In this document: piece by piece, positions 37,201 to 46,725 of the stretch
Position numbering within the stretch: the stretch's first letter is position 1
How the letters are laid out: every line of letters starts with the position of its first letter
The notes under the pieces: generated by a model
Seen by the model: only the letters and a program-made list of their open reading frames with translations
What the model was told of the DNA's origin: nothing
The model's database searches: none
Translations under genes and position numbers: made by a program
DNA from: Streptomyces spiramyceticus
GTDB taxonomy: Bacteria > Actinomycetota > Actinomycetes > Streptomycetales > Streptomycetaceae
NCBI RefSeq assembly: GCF_028807635.1
Contig: NZ_JARBAX010000002.1
Span: forward strand, 1,863,684-1,927,683
Direction of reading: 5' to 3'
Length of the DNA: 64,000 nucleotides

Positions 37201-37456
37201 CGTGGATTGACCCGCCCGCGGACATGCGCCATTCGGGGTCGCCGAGCAGCAGTGCGAGGGCGGCAAGGAAGCTCGTCTTGCCGGACTCGTTGGAGTCCTT
37301 GGGCCCGCGCCCGGTCACCGCGACGAAGGTGCCGGGGATGACGGCGACCGGGTGCGCGGTCAGCCGGGCGATGTCGAACGTCTGCACGGCGATCAGTTGC
37401 CGGGTGCCGATCACGCCGCGCTTTGCGCGGACCGTCGGGCTGTTCTGGTCGCTCAC
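34295..37456 (-). CDS. jetC: SMC/MukB-like ATPase, Wadjet JetC-like
   Basis: 1,053 residues. Walker A at residues 49-62 (GRGPKDSNESGKTS), with a preceding beta strand VAVIPGTFVAV. Two long coiled-coil arms run roughly 225-450 and 560-760 around a short hinge region with GALLITGPTPPAPAGFVPLS. The C-terminal half-head has AQEKLFSIHLVLAALL in the signature position and Walker B VLILDELGDSLG (Asp965-Glu966). JetC dimers with a kleisin and KITE proteins extrude DNA loops and present small circular plasmids for cleavage. The start overlaps the jetB stop by 4 bases; last gene of the operon. Confidence 0.85.
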   Translation of the reverse strand: MSDQNSPTVRAKRGVIGTRQLIAVQTFDIARLTAHPVAVIPGTFVAVTGRGPKDSNESGKTSFLAALALLLGDPEWRMSAGGSIHARKLLFEPVTAGASPDRHGPAHVGYVVGVFAEPQDPQATAHTVWLQISAKPQHIEVRHRHGVHLLLEGEDRERHERAPDFFRRLGGKPLGPTEYAEALYGRAPRLLAYIATRGGIRSRPSLLKLDAGNFNPAQIGDALLSLTGRAAILSNDVAARKALAQTQADLEEKIKQGKASHRAEDAILHSVDARTRARRETARASDFRRSARARALVDAQIRAQRITAQLAAVDHDLVILAQQHGEAKTELEQARNTGQLRNVLAQALLDKTAADQALADANRAEGKLRGDLGRAEEDHRHASDRAEGYAGPPPGELAALVSDHEGKQVAKLAELSGATSRVEALGEELTEAREGRTGAAATVLRTLLSEKVEAVGLMAATRVHAHARLNWEARLAPWRDAVCIAPGDLERAAEAVAAHPGALLITGPTPPAPAGFVPLSDTRSVPDGIHSTDPLAVPFLHALAHSTRVDRPPHASLPALGVHVMGGFEQPIAGQADICAHLQRQLHDAENLRKDLAGAADLHRRRIIELKSDIERANASGLAKRLVPKIQTLEQTLADQLKALPDLQSTADVASAAAHQAKVDFDTAQGRADVLAAALGGLRRKIEGAERKRDALREMESGPSAEQARTDWTGSPDDALITLNWAVLPEQDPDADPDDQADTRSVTQRDPAHEAERRTSAVLDTEGRVRLAAALTGLAADSAATGVATQELADALRHHEAGTPDPAGRIFRTSLRALDTWLQDNEARDAGAREQVEAKRKEREEEHTFLQGVVEESRYALTETQESIQERVQSALDRISSTLNSLDAKDRGYGADLQYDITAPTAAEDQWVCHVVPRWRRNPSGPLLDYDAPTNTAQEKLFSIHLVLAALLAAPDPQGRVLILDELGDSLGAEHRREVIAALRDAAQDHGITVLATCQDGLMSDVGQMCGQILQFRYQSKSDALNRPTLMFGFDANRQRVALTLEDLVQSQH

Positions 37457-38739
37457 GGGCGGTCCGTCTCCTCGTTGTCGTGGACGCGGTCACCCGTTGG
37501 GGGCTGCGCAGGGGTGCTGCCGCGTCGGCGCACGATGGCGGCAGCCAGGTGCCCATCCGGGCGGCCGACCAGGATCAGGTCCTCCCAGAGCAGCGCGCTG
37601 CGGTGTTCGGGCAGGCGCTCCAGGGCCGGGCCGGGGATGTAACGACCGGTCGTGGTCTCGGCGACCAGGCCCGCTGCCCGCAGGCCGCGCAGGGCGGCAT
37701 TGATCGCGACCTTGGGTATTTCGCGGTTGGTGGCGAGTTCCTGGAGGGTGACGGAGTGCGGTTCACCGGTCCACCGGCTGTGCCGGTGCCGGCCCCGTGC
37801 GCGAGGGATCGCCACGGTGCGAAGCAGGACCAGGGCCAGCACGGCCCGTTCCGTGTCGGTGAGCGTGCCCGTGCCCTCCTGTACCAGTGCGTCGGCGGCG
37901 GGGTCGGTGTAGCCGGTGGTCCAGTTGCCGTCCGCGGTCTGCATGAGCTGGCGCCCGCACGGCAGCAGCGCTGCTTCGGCCAGTGCGCGGACCGCAGGGT
38001 CCGTCAGCGCGGGCAGGTCGCCACGAGGAACGGTGCGGCGCGAGGTCTCCAATGTGGCGACCGCAGAACGCACCGCGTGGTGGTCGAACGTGTCGGGCAC
38101 ATGGTCCTCGTCAACCGGGACCGTGTGGGCAGAGGCAGGCTGGGCCCGGCCCGGCCCGGCGGGGGATCCGTCCTCGGCCAGGACTGGCAGCAGGTGGTGC
38201 CCCCGGCGAAGACCCCCCACCGTGGTCCCGGGCAGCGCCGCGACCGCAGGTCCCAGCCGCAGTTCGCTGGCGCTCGCGGTGATCAGCCCTGCGCTGGGCA
38301 GCGTTCGGTCAAGGGCCCGCTCGACGGACTCGCGGTCGGCGCCCAGCCCCACGCAGAGCTCCAGAATCCGGGTGCGCTGGAACGGCAGACCGGGGAAGGG
38401 CGCGCGTTCGGGCTCGGGCCACGCCGCCCGCAGGCACACCGCCCACACCAGGGTGGGAATGGGAGGAAGACCGAGTCGCGAGGCCTGCACCGAGGGGTTC
38501 GGGGACGGGGCCGACTCGCCGTCCCAACCCAGGACCAGGGCGTCCGATGCCTGTGGGCCACCAGTGATGCGCACAATTCGGCGCCCAACCCGTGCCGCTG
38601 CGGCCGCCGCCGCCGCAAGCACGGGCCCGGGAACAGCAGCGGGCACCACCTGGCACACACGCAACCGCCCCAGCAGCAGCGCAGCCTGGAAGGCGACCTC
38701 GTGATCGCGACCGTCCTGCTCGGGCTCAGCGCTGCTCAT
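37453..38739 (-). CDS. jetB: Wadjet JetB-like (KITE/wHTH) subunit
   Basis: 428 residues. The C-terminal half shows winged-helix features: SVTLQELATNREIPKVAINA, ALRGLRAAGLVAETTTGRYI. The N-terminal half is Ala/Pro-rich. In Wadjet type I, JetB is about 200 residues, whereas the actinobacterial (TIGR02678-type) partner is near 400, so size favours the latter. Identification rests mainly on operon position between kleisin-like and SMC genes. 4-base overlaps both sides (ATGA). Confidence 0.6.
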   Translation of the reverse strand: MSSAEPEQDGRDHEVAFQAALLLGRLRVCQVVPAAVPGPVLAAAAAAAARVGRRIVRITGGPQASDALVLGWDGESAPSPNPSVQASRLGLPPIPTLVWAVCLRAAWPEPERAPFPGLPFQRTRILELCVGLGADRESVERALDRTLPSAGLITASASELRLGPAVAALPGTTVGGLRRGHHLLPVLAEDGSPAGPGRAQPASAHTVPVDEDHVPDTFDHHAVRSAVATLETSRRTVPRGDLPALTDPAVRALAEAALLPCGRQLMQTADGNWTTGYTDPAADALVQEGTGTLTDTERAVLALVLLRTVAIPRARGRHRHSRWTGEPHSVTLQELATNREIPKVAINAALRGLRAAGLVAETTTGRYIPGPALERLPEHRSALLWEDLILVGRPDGHLAAAIVRRRGSTPAQPPTGDRVHDNEETDRP

Positions 38740-40022
38740 ACGTCCCGCCCCGTGGAGGCGGGGTGGGGCGGAGACGGTGTGCGGCGCAGGCGAAGCGAGT
38801 GCAGGTAGGTGACGCTCGCCTGCGGGTCGGCCAGCAGCCCGTCCTGGACCGTCACGGTGTACGGCTCCGCCGGATCATCACTCAGCGCCAGCACATCGGT
38901 GATGATCGCCGCAGCCGACGGCCAGCCCGCCTCATACAGGGCCGCGGTCAGGTCGGCCTCCTCCGCACCGGCCAGCAACTCGTCGGCCAGCAGCCGGCGG
39001 CGCCCATGCGCCCGCTCGTACGCCTCCTCGGCCCGCCTCAGCGCACCGTCACCCTCTCCGTCGCTGTCGTCGTCCGGCAGCGGCGGACGCACCCGCACCC
39101 GCGAGCGAGGAGCGAAGCCCTCCACCGTCTCGAAAAGCGACGACGCCTCGATCCACACCGCGGGCATGTCCGCGACCAGCGCGCCACCCACCCGCGACAG
39201 CAGCGCGACGTCACCCTTGAACGCGGCATCGGTGTACTCGGCGACCGTCAGGACATCGAAGTTGAGGCTGTCACCAGCCTGCTCCACGACCTTGTCGGCA
39301 GCCGCCATGAGCTGCTGGCGGTAGAACTGTTCCGCCTCGATGAGCGCGGCGGCGGCCTCCTCCAGCGCCCATTGCCCGCGGAACCGTTCGGTGACGAGCT
39401 TGTTCAGGTCAGCGACCTGGCGGGTGAAACCCTGGTGGTCGTGCTGACGCTGGGACTGCATCAGCTCCGCCGGTGTCCCGATTGCGACCTGGCGCTGCAA
39501 GTCCAGGGCGAATACGCGCAGGGCATTGCGGCACGACACCAGGTAGTCCAGTGCGGCGTCCGGGTCCGGACGGCTGCGGTCGAACACCGACCTGGCCCGG
39601 TCCAGCAGCAGGATCAACTCGTCCACCCCGCCATGCTCGGCGAGCCGCTCCGCGGCCAGCGCCCCCGCCAGCCCGGCCGGGCGCACCACGTAGCGGTCAT
39701 GGTGCGACTTGAGGATGTACGGCTCGAGGAACCCCAACTGGGTCAGCACGCCCAGTCGCCGACTGACCAGGTCCTGCGACCAGCCCTGCGCGTTGCCCAC
39801 CAGCGCTTCCAGGACCTCAGCGCGGGTCAGGCCCTGGGACCCGGAATGTTCCGCGAACACGTTGAGGATCGCGACCGCAAGCCTCGCCACCTCCGGGTGC
39901 CGGGCCACCGCCCCGGCGTCCTCGGCCACCGGGGCCATGAAAGCACGCCAGTTGGCCAGCCGGACAGCCGCTTCAAGACCAGCCCCGTCACCCTCGTCAC
40001 CGAACGTGATCTGCTCAGCCAT
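38736..40022 (-). CDS. jetA: Wadjet JetA-like (kleisin) subunit
   Basis: 428 residues. The N-terminal winged-helix region has EVARLAVAILNVFAEHSGSQ, LTRAEVLEALVGNAQGWSQD and LVSRRLGVLTQLGFLEPYIL. The middle is helical (residues 150-300) and the C-terminus again winged, the plan of MukF/JetA kleisins that bridge the SMC heads. It overlaps jetD by 8 bases and jetB by 4. No enzymatic motif is seen. Assignment is by architecture and order; direct sequence similarity to typed JetA proteins could not be tested. Confidence 0.65.
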   Translation of the reverse strand: MAEQITFGDEGDGAGLEAAVRLANWRAFMAPVAEDAGAVARHPEVARLAVAILNVFAEHSGSQGLTRAEVLEALVGNAQGWSQDLVSRRLGVLTQLGFLEPYILKSHHDRYVVRPAGLAGALAAERLAEHGGVDELILLLDRARSVFDRSRPDPDAALDYLVSCRNALRVFALDLQRQVAIGTPAELMQSQRQHDHQGFTRQVADLNKLVTERFRGQWALEEAAAALIEAEQFYRQQLMAAADKVVEQAGDSLNFDVLTVAEYTDAAFKGDVALLSRVGGALVADMPAVWIEASSLFETVEGFAPRSRVRVRPPLPDDDSDGEGDGALRRAEEAYERAHGRRRLLADELLAGAEEADLTAALYEAGWPSAAAIITDVLALSDDPAEPYTVTVQDGLLADPQASVTYLHSLRLRRTPSPPHPASTGRDV

Positions 40023-41406
40023 CAGCCGGAACCCGGCCCAACAGCGCGGCCAGGTCCGGCAGCACCTTCTCGTGCAGCGGCTCCTGCTCCACAGACTCCC
40101 CGCTCTCAGCGATCACCGCCGCCAGGGCCCGCAAGTCGACCGGGCCCTCGGCCGCCATCCGCGCGGCCAGCGCCCTCGCCTTCGAGTACATCCCCGGCTT
40201 CTGCTGGCGGTAGGGGCCAGCGCGCCACAACTCGACGTCCATGCCCACCGCGTGGACGCTGCGCCCCAACCGCCGCGAGAGGTCATCGACGATCGCGATC
40301 CCGTCCGCGTCCAGATCCCCCCAGATCGCCAGACGAGCCGGGCGCAGCCACTGCAGCAGCGAGACCAACTGGTTCGCGACGTAACCGTGCCCCCAGATGC
40401 ACAGCCATTGGGAGGTGATGTCCGCCATCGCACACACACGCTCGAACGTGTCGGAGTTCTCCACCAGGAACACCCCGTGCGCTCCATACTCCACCTCACC
40501 GACCAGCCGAAGTGCCCCGGCCGGCAGCGCCACCCAGGGGTTGGCCACCGAGGCATCGGCCGCCACCGGGCCGATCCGCCAGCTCAACGGCCCCCGGACA
40601 CGGATGTCCACGTCGGCCTCGTCCAGGGCGCGGTCGAAGCTGATCGCGACCAGGTTCTCGAAGGCCGCCTGCCGCGCCGGCCTCCACATCTTCGAACCCC
40701 CCAAAGCCATGCCCGCCAACGCCTTGGCTGTCATCCGCTGCCCGGCCCGATGACGGGGCCACCAATACGAGGCGGCCCGCAGCGCCGCTTCGTAGGCCGA
40801 CCAGGCCTCGGTCGCGGTGGCCGTGCCCGCGGGAACACGAAGTGGAGAACCGGTCTGGCACCGGATCAGCAGTTCCCGCTCCCGCCCCAGTTCCTCGACG
40901 CCCTCCATCAGCGCGAGCAATTCCCCCCGTACCTCGTCGGGGTCGCGCTGCCCCCGCAGGTCCTGCAGCAGTTCCTCGGCCTGTAGCGCCCAGGAATGCG
41001 ACAGGTACCACCGCTGCGGCCCGACGATTTCCAAGTCGTCGTCGACGTCACAGCGCAACACCACGCCCCCGCAGCGCACCAGCGCAAGGGCGACGTCCAT
41101 CGACTGGGCGCCGAACCGGGCCACCACTGTCGCCCAGGACCGGCGCCCCACGGTCAGCACCCAGATCAGATCGCGCGCACCGAGGTGCTGCGGCGGCCGG
41201 TAGGCGGGCTGCGCCGCGACGGCGACCAGGTCCGCTTCCGTGATGTCCAGGAGCCTGCGGCGATTGCGAGGTGCGCGATTCGCGCCGTCGCGCCGCACCG
41301 GAACGGACAGTGCCTGGGTGCCCTCCGGGACCCCGGTCACGGGCACCGGGACACGCCCCTCAGCCTCGCTGAACAGCAGGTTCACCGCGCCCGTCGTTCC
41401 AGTCAC
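40015..41406 (-). CDS. jetD: Wadjet JetD-like Toprim nuclease
   Basis: 463 residues from GTG 41406..41404, behind a GGGGGGG ribosome site. An N-terminal arm and wHTH-like region (DUF3322-like) precede a Toprim domain: VFLVENSDTF (Glu316), IWGHGYVANQLVSLLQWL, LAIWGDLDADGIAIVDDL (Asp364, Asp366) and AVGMDVELW. The E...DxD set with WGDxDxxG is the JetD/Topo VI-like nuclease that cuts DNA when the SMC complex stalls on a small circle. First gene of the operon, so the order D-A-B-C differs from A-B-C-D of type I. Confidence 0.82.
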   Translation of the reverse strand: MTGTTGAVNLLFSEAEGRVPVPVTGVPEGTQALSVPVRRDGANRAPRNRRRLLDITEADLVAVAAQPAYRPPQHLGARDLIWVLTVGRRSWATVVARFGAQSMDVALALVRCGGVVLRCDVDDDLEIVGPQRWYLSHSWALQAEELLQDLRGQRDPDEVRGELLALMEGVEELGRERELLIRCQTGSPLRVPAGTATATEAWSAYEAALRAASYWWPRHRAGQRMTAKALAGMALGGSKMWRPARQAAFENLVAISFDRALDEADVDIRVRGPLSWRIGPVAADASVANPWVALPAGALRLVGEVEYGAHGVFLVENSDTFERVCAMADITSQWLCIWGHGYVANQLVSLLQWLRPARLAIWGDLDADGIAIVDDLSRRLGRSVHAVGMDVELWRAGPYRQQKPGMYSKARALAARMAAEGPVDLRALAAVIAESGESVEQEPLHEKVLPDLAALLGRVPADG

Positions 41407-42103
41407 ATAGCCCCCCCACGGACCTCGCCTGCGTCTTGCTTCGTACGCACATTGCCACAAAGGCGGCCGTGAATCGGTGGGAATCTCACGATGAGAGAGC
41501 CGCCTGGTACGGGCGCAAGCTGGCAGGCAACCAGTCCACCGGGCCGTGTTGGGCAGGGCAGTCTGCCGCCTGTGGGCCGATCCGCAGAGTTGGGCATCTG
41601 CAAGCGTGACGGCAGCCGGGCCACTGACGGTACCGTCCGTCAGCAGTGGGGGCCGGCCAGCGGTTCACGCACCGGCGACTGGTTGAAGGGAACCCGCAGC
41701 ACTCTGACGTCCCCGGGACGGATGACCGGTCCGCTGTGTACGCAGCGCCCTCAACCGCAGCTGAGGATCTCGGCGGCGTAACGCAGTCACAGGTCACTGG
41801 CCATGAACACCCAGCGGATGTCCGTGCAGTGTCGCCCAGGCCTGCGCCTGTGCCGGGTCGAGGAGGCAGTCCGCGCCCACGTGCTCCTGGTGGCCAGCGT
41901 CGGCCAGACGGCGATCGGGACACCCAACTGCAGCGTGCCGGGCGACAGTTCCAGCCGTGCCTTCCAGCGGCTCGGGGCCTACGGCACAAGAACAGAAAGG
42001 GGCACGTGCTGTGCTGCGCCTGCCTTGGTGAGCGCTGTATATGCGAACGCATCGCCCCGGCCTGCCGCCGGTATTCGCCGAGCGGCCCGGGGGCGGTAGT
42101 GGT
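41407..42103. other. Non-coding gap between jetD and tnsC
   Basis: About 700 bases. One weak plus-strand peptide contains GHVLCCACLGERCICERIAP near 42,000, without a clear start. Otherwise no supported gene. It must contain the promoter of the jet operon and the 3' region of tnsC. Confidence 0.45.
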
Positions 42104-43231
42104 TCAGCTGAGCTGTGCTGTTGCGGCGTCGATCTCTTTCATGGTGATGTTCTCGCTGCCGCTGCGGATCGCGATGACGGCGGCGGTGGAGATGACGTAG
42201 GTGAGGGCTTTGAAGTAGCCGCCGGTGCGCTGGTGCAGTGTGACGGCGTGTTTGCTCAGGGCGTGTTCCTCCAGCCGGTACAGGCTCAGGTCTGTCTCGA
42301 AGCTCGCCAGGACGCGCCGGAACATCTCCTGTTCCTCGGTCTTGGTGCCCAGGGGCAGGGGGTGCAGCCAGGTCACCGGCAGCAGCGCGGTGGGTGAGGG
42401 GGAGACGGGTTCGGCTGGCTGTCCCGCCTGTTGGAGTCGTACCCGGTTTTCCTCGCTGACCCGGGTCAGCTCTCCGGCCAGGATGCGAGCCTGGTGCAGG
42501 CGGTGGCTGGCGCCGGTGCCGCAGAAGACGATGGAGATGCCCAACTTGTCGCGCAGATACTCGAAGTAGGGCAGCACATTCGCCAGGTGCTGCGGCGAGG
42601 CGCGGTCGATGTCGTCGATGAGCAGCAGACGGGTCTGCGCGGTCTCCAGGACATAGTTGACCGGCAGGGTCACGTCCTGGTGCTTGCGCATCTCCAGGAC
42701 TTCCACGAGGCTCTTCGGTTCGGGGTTGAGACCCAGGTAGGAGCCGATCTCCCAGAGCCAGTTCACCCTCGGCTCAGGGTCCGCGGGGGTGGTGATGTGC
42801 ACCACCGGGATCGTGTTCTGGCGCCTGCCGCCCATGGCGGCTTCGATCTCCCTCTGGGCGGTGCGTCCCATTGCCCGCAGCAGACAGGTCTTGCCGGTGC
42901 CCGCGGGGCCGTCGATGACATGGTCCATCAGCCCGTCACGGCGCCCGCTGTTGCGGTGGACCGCCTCGACGACCATCTCCTGCATGTGGGTCATCGCGTC
43001 GGTGGGCACCATCCGCAGATGCCGGTGGTAGGCGATGGCATGTTCGTCCGTCTTCCTGTCCTCAGTGGGACTGCTGCCCGCGGCCAGTACGGGCGGCTCC
43101 ACTTCCTCGTCGACGAAGTGGGTCCAGCCGGTGAGCTGGAACAGCGGCAGAGGCCGCATCGGGGTGTCCTTCAGCTGCTGACGCAGGCGGGCTTCACGTT
43201 TGTCACGCAGTTCGATGGATGCCTTCATCAT
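42104..43231 (-). CDS. TniB/TnsC-like AAA+ transposition regulator
   Basis: 375 residues. Walker A at 108-117 (GPAGTGKTCL), Walker B TRLLLIDDIDRA (Asp206, Asp207), sensor region SIVFCGTGASHR, C-terminal helical lid. These ATPases polymerise on DNA and hand target information from TniQ to the TnsB transposase. The N-terminus (residues 1-70) includes a basic helix that could bind TnsB. Next to, and downstream of, tnsB on the same strand with a 114-base gap. No frame damage. Confidence 0.87.
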   Translation of the reverse strand: MMKASIELRDKREARLRQQLKDTPMRPLPLFQLTGWTHFVDEEVEPPVLAAGSSPTEDRKTDEHAIAYHRHLRMVPTDAMTHMQEMVVEAVHRNSGRRDGLMDHVIDGPAGTGKTCLLRAMGRTAQREIEAAMGGRRQNTIPVVHITTPADPEPRVNWLWEIGSYLGLNPEPKSLVEVLEMRKHQDVTLPVNYVLETAQTRLLLIDDIDRASPQHLANVLPYFEYLRDKLGISIVFCGTGASHRLHQARILAGELTRVSEENRVRLQQAGQPAEPVSPSPTALLPVTWLHPLPLGTKTEEQEMFRRVLASFETDLSLYRLEEHALSKHAVTLHQRTGGYFKALTYVISTAAVIAIRSGSENITMKEIDAATAQLS

Positions 43232-43345
43232 GCTTCTCTCTCGTCACGGTCCTGGCTCACACCGGCAGACCGGCTCCGGGCCGGGAAACCTGTCCGCCCC
43301 GGGGCTGGCCTGCGGCTGCATGGTTCACGGCCCCGTCCCGGGCGC

Positions 43346-45713
43346 CTACATCTCCCATACGTCGCCCTCGTCCCCGGCACCGTCATCGCCGTCCGGATCG
43401 AGGTCGTCGAGAATTTCCGCTTCGACGACCTCGTCGGCAGCTTCCGGTGTTCCGGTCGCGGAGGCCTCCGGCGGTCTGTCGTCGCCGTCGTCGGGGAAGA
43501 GCGCTGCCAGCGGATGCGGAGCCTGCCCGCCGCTCGGGGGCCGGTCCGCGCCGCCCGTGCCGGCGGGCAGCGCCGGGGCGAGCGGCGTGGACGGGGGCGC
43601 CAGGGGGGAGATGGACTGCGCCGGGTAGGGCCGCAGCGTCGACAGGTCGAACTCCTCCAGACCCGCGTAGGGGTCCTGGGAGGGCTGTTCGGCCTCCAAC
43701 TCCATTCCCTGGAAGGGCGGTTCGGCCCCGGTGCGCTTGGGCGGCGGTCTGCGGCTGCGCCGCCTGCGGTCGCGCTGAGCCAGGGCCAGGGCGATCGCCT
43801 CCTCGTCCTGCTCGCTGCCGCCGGCTGCACAGTGCTGCTCGGCGTGTTCCTGCCACATGTCCGCGGTCCAGGGGTCGGTGAGCAGGTGCCGCAGCCGGAA
43901 GTCGCACGTCACCCAGGTGCCCGCTGTGTGGTCATAAAGCCACACCCGCTCGGGACGGTAGGGGTTGAAGCGGCATTCCCACTGGCCGTTGCGGCCGGGC
44001 AGCTCTGAGCTGCCGCGCAGGAGGATCTCCCTGTAGTGCCCGGCGTCCTGCGCGATGGGCTGGTAGGTCCGGTAGTTGATCATGAAGCCGCCCTTGCCGG
44101 GGGTGACCCACCGCGGCAGCAGGAAGAAGCGGTTCTGGGCAGGGGAGAGCGGCACGGCCCGGTAGCCGCTGCGGGCCACCTGGACGGCGTACATGTCGTT
44201 GGGCGACAGCACAACGCCCGACCGGAACGGGTCACGCAGTCCCGCATCGGGGGTCTGCTGGTACTCCAGAGCCACCCATTCCTGAGCCATCTGCTGGAGT
44301 TCGGCGATCGTGTACAGCGGCATGCGGTCGATACCGCGGCCGCGCTTCTTGTGGCTGCGGCCCTGCCAGCCGTGCCGGACGTGCTGACTGAAGCGGTGCG
44401 CGAGGGTGATGAAGAAGCGCTCGACGAGCGGCTTGTCGGGAGCGGTCCTCTTGCGCGCGGGGCGGCGGGCAATACGCAGCCGGTCGCAGACCTCGGTGAA
44501 GTGCTCGCTCACATAAGGGCTGCCCTGGTCGTAGATGATCAGTTCGGGGCGGATGACCGGGCGGGCGGCGGTAGCCTCCGTGAACCGTGCGTCCGCCGCC
44601 CGAGAGCGCTCCGAACGGCAGGCTGGAGGTGGCGGCCGCGCTGAGCGGGTCCCAGCCGGGCATCACTGGCCAGGGCGCGAGAGCCTGGGCCAGCATCAGG
44701 GTCAGGTCGATCGCGCGGGTCGCCTGGCCGGGCTGTCCGCTCTCGGCGTCCTTGGACCGGCTGGGCGTGATCATCAGTGCGCAGAGGCTGTGGTTGGCCA
44801 CGTCGATCAGCGTGGTCATCTCCGTGGAGGTGGGCCGGCCGTTGTCGCCGCGGGCCAGGAGTCGCAGTGGTGTCGTGTCGACCTGAGTGACCTGTCCGGG
44901 CCGCAGCACGGCCTCGCGCCCGCCGTGGGGCAGGGGCGGAGTGGCGGCCAGAGCGGCGCGGGCCCGGGTCGGCCGGTCCAGGGCATCGGCCAGGCCGGAT
45001 TCCTTCATCCGCAGGTAGAAGGTGGAACGGGAGGGCATCAGCGCGGCCACGGCATCCGGATCGCCGAGTTCTGCACCGTAGCGTGAGTGCAGCAGATCCT
45101 CGACCTCTTCGCGGATCAGGTCGATGGTCACGTCCGAATCGTGCGCGCGCCGGGCCACCACATCCTGCATGGCGGTCAGGCAGCGCGGATCGGTGAAGCC
45201 CCCTGGTCGTCTGTCCCGCGCGGCGGGGAGCAGGACGACCGGGTTCTCTCCGGCCGCTTTCCACTTTCGTCGTTTGTCGGCGAGGGTGTGGGCGGAGCAG
45301 CGGATGCCGTCAGCGGCCAGCCGCGCCGACATGGCAGCGCACCGCTGGGCCAGGGTTGTTCCCGGCCCGAATCCCTGCTCATGCTCGCTTCGGCCCGGCG
45401 CCAGACCGGTGTCGATCTCCACCATGCGCTCCTGCCAAAGAGCAGCTTCGTCCTCCTGGTCCTCCCGACGCTCCCACGTTCTGCGCACCGCGCTGTCCGC
45501 AGTCGGTGCTGCGCCGCCGGCGAGGACGGCGAAGTCCTCCGTTCCCACCAGCCACCGGTACGACACCGCCCGCGGCGCCTCCGCACCGTCCTGCGGCACC
45601 AGCGTGACCACAGGCCCCCGCCATTCCACCGCCTCCCACTCACGCCCCTGCCAGCGCACTCGTGCCCCGATGGACAAAGCCCCCGCACGCCGACTCTCGC
45701 CTGTTCCCGCCAC
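43346..45713 (-). CDS. TnsB-type DDE transposase (apparent frameshift)
   Basis: GTG 45713..45711 with AGAGGGGG ahead. N-terminal DNA-binding segments (RCSAHTLADKRRKWKAAG; MPSRSTFYLRMKESGLADAL) precede the rve core: GQVTQVDTTPLRLLARGDNG (first Asp). After a shift near 44,600 come LIIYDQGSPYVSEHFTEVCD (second Asp), then KPLVERFFITLAHRF (Glu). A Mu-C-like beta barrel and a disordered acidic tail follow. The two frames join with a one-base change, giving about 788 residues, normal for TnsB. It joins transposon 3' ends to target DNA. If the shift is real the element is immobile. Confidence 0.85.
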
Positions 45714-45733
45714 GTGCCCCCTCTTTCCGGTCC

Positions 45734-46492
45734 TCAGGCTGTCCAGGCCGCGGCGTCGGGCAGCAGCGGCTGTGCGCTGTCGAACAGCAGCCGCCGCTGC
45801 CACAGCATCCGGTAGGCGAGGTCGAGGCCCGTCAGCTCGTCCAGCCCGCTTGCCGCCACTCCGGCCCGCAGGCCCGTCGGCGACCTGAACGCCTCGAGCA
45901 GCGCCCGTCCCGGGCCCTCTTCGCCAGCGGAAGGAAACCGGTAGCCGGCCAGCCATGTCAGATTGCGCCTGCGCATCCCTGACGGCTCGCGCACTTGCCG
46001 CACCCGCCAGCCAGCCTCCCGAGCGGCCTCCTCAAGCACCTGAAGCCTCGAGGAAGGCACGCCCTCAGCGCCGGGCGGCTTCAACACCAGCACTTCGCGT
46101 GTCCCATTCGTCGTCCGCGCCACGAAATCCGGGCGCCAGCGGCGCTCGCGGCCTTCCGCCCGCCACCTCAGCTCCACCGGGCCGGCACTGAACGCCGCCC
46201 AGCTCGGCTCGGAGTCGAGCTCGACCGCCAGCCGCCACTGCCGCAGGCTGCCGCACACCACCGTCTGCTCCCGCGTCGCCACTGGCCAGTAGGTGATGAT
46301 GCCCTTGCGGCCCCGGTACGGCACCGGTTCGCTCACCGGACCGAACTCCTCCAGCGCCACCCCACGCAGTGCGGCCGCACTGCACGCGCGCACCGGCCCG
46401 TAGGGCTCGCGGTACAGAGCCACGACACCCTGCCCCGCGCCCGGCACCCCCTTGCCGTCCAGTAGCGCGCCGGAGGCATTTACCGTGCTCAC
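45734..46492 (-). CDS. TnsA-like endonuclease subunit
   Basis: About 252 residues from GTG 46492 (upstream in-frame Met 46597 would add Arg/Ala-rich sequence). The catalytic core is a restriction-endonuclease fold: WRLAVELDSEPSWAAFSAGP (Glu), RRWRPDFVARTTNGTREVLV then LKP (Asp...xK). In Tn7, TnsA cuts the 5' ends so that the element moves by cut-and-paste. A C-terminal helical part (LTWLAGYRFPSAGEEGPGRA) probably contacts TnsC. 21 bases separate it from tnsB. Confidence 0.75.
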   Translation of the reverse strand: MSTVNASGALLDGKGVPGAGQGVVALYREPYGPVRACSAAALRGVALEEFGPVSEPVPYRGRKGIITYWPVATREQTVVCGSLRQWRLAVELDSEPSWAAFSAGPVELRWRAEGRERRWRPDFVARTTNGTREVLVLKPPGAEGVPSSRLQVLEEAAREAGWRVRQVREPSGMRRRNLTWLAGYRFPSAGEEGPGRALLEAFRSPTGLRAGVAASGLDELTGLDLAYRMLWQRRLLFDSAQPLLPDAAAWTA

Positions 46493-46725
46493 GCAGACCA
46501 CCGCCCGCCGCCGCACCGCGGCCCGGCCCCGCGTACCTGCCCGGCCCGCTCCTCCAGCGTCGGCTGCCCGTGCGCAGACCGAGTGGCGAAACCGCACACC
46601 AATGGTCCTTGTACCGGCAGTGGCCGATCAGGGTCGAACAGGATGACTTCCAGCACTGGTTCCTCCAAGGCCGGTGCAAGTCAGGCGCAGGCGCGGCTGA
46701 GCCCCCGTAGTTGCCAAGAGCCGGT

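Noticed and set aside
38592..40418. 608-codon plus-strand frame over the jetA region
   Set aside because: Antisense shadow; His/Arg/Pro-rich and lacking any fold, while the minus genes overlap as an operon.
42431..44008. 525-codon plus-strand frame over tnsC/tnsB
   Set aside because: Antisense to genes with intact AAA+ and rve motifs; no ribosome site or family.
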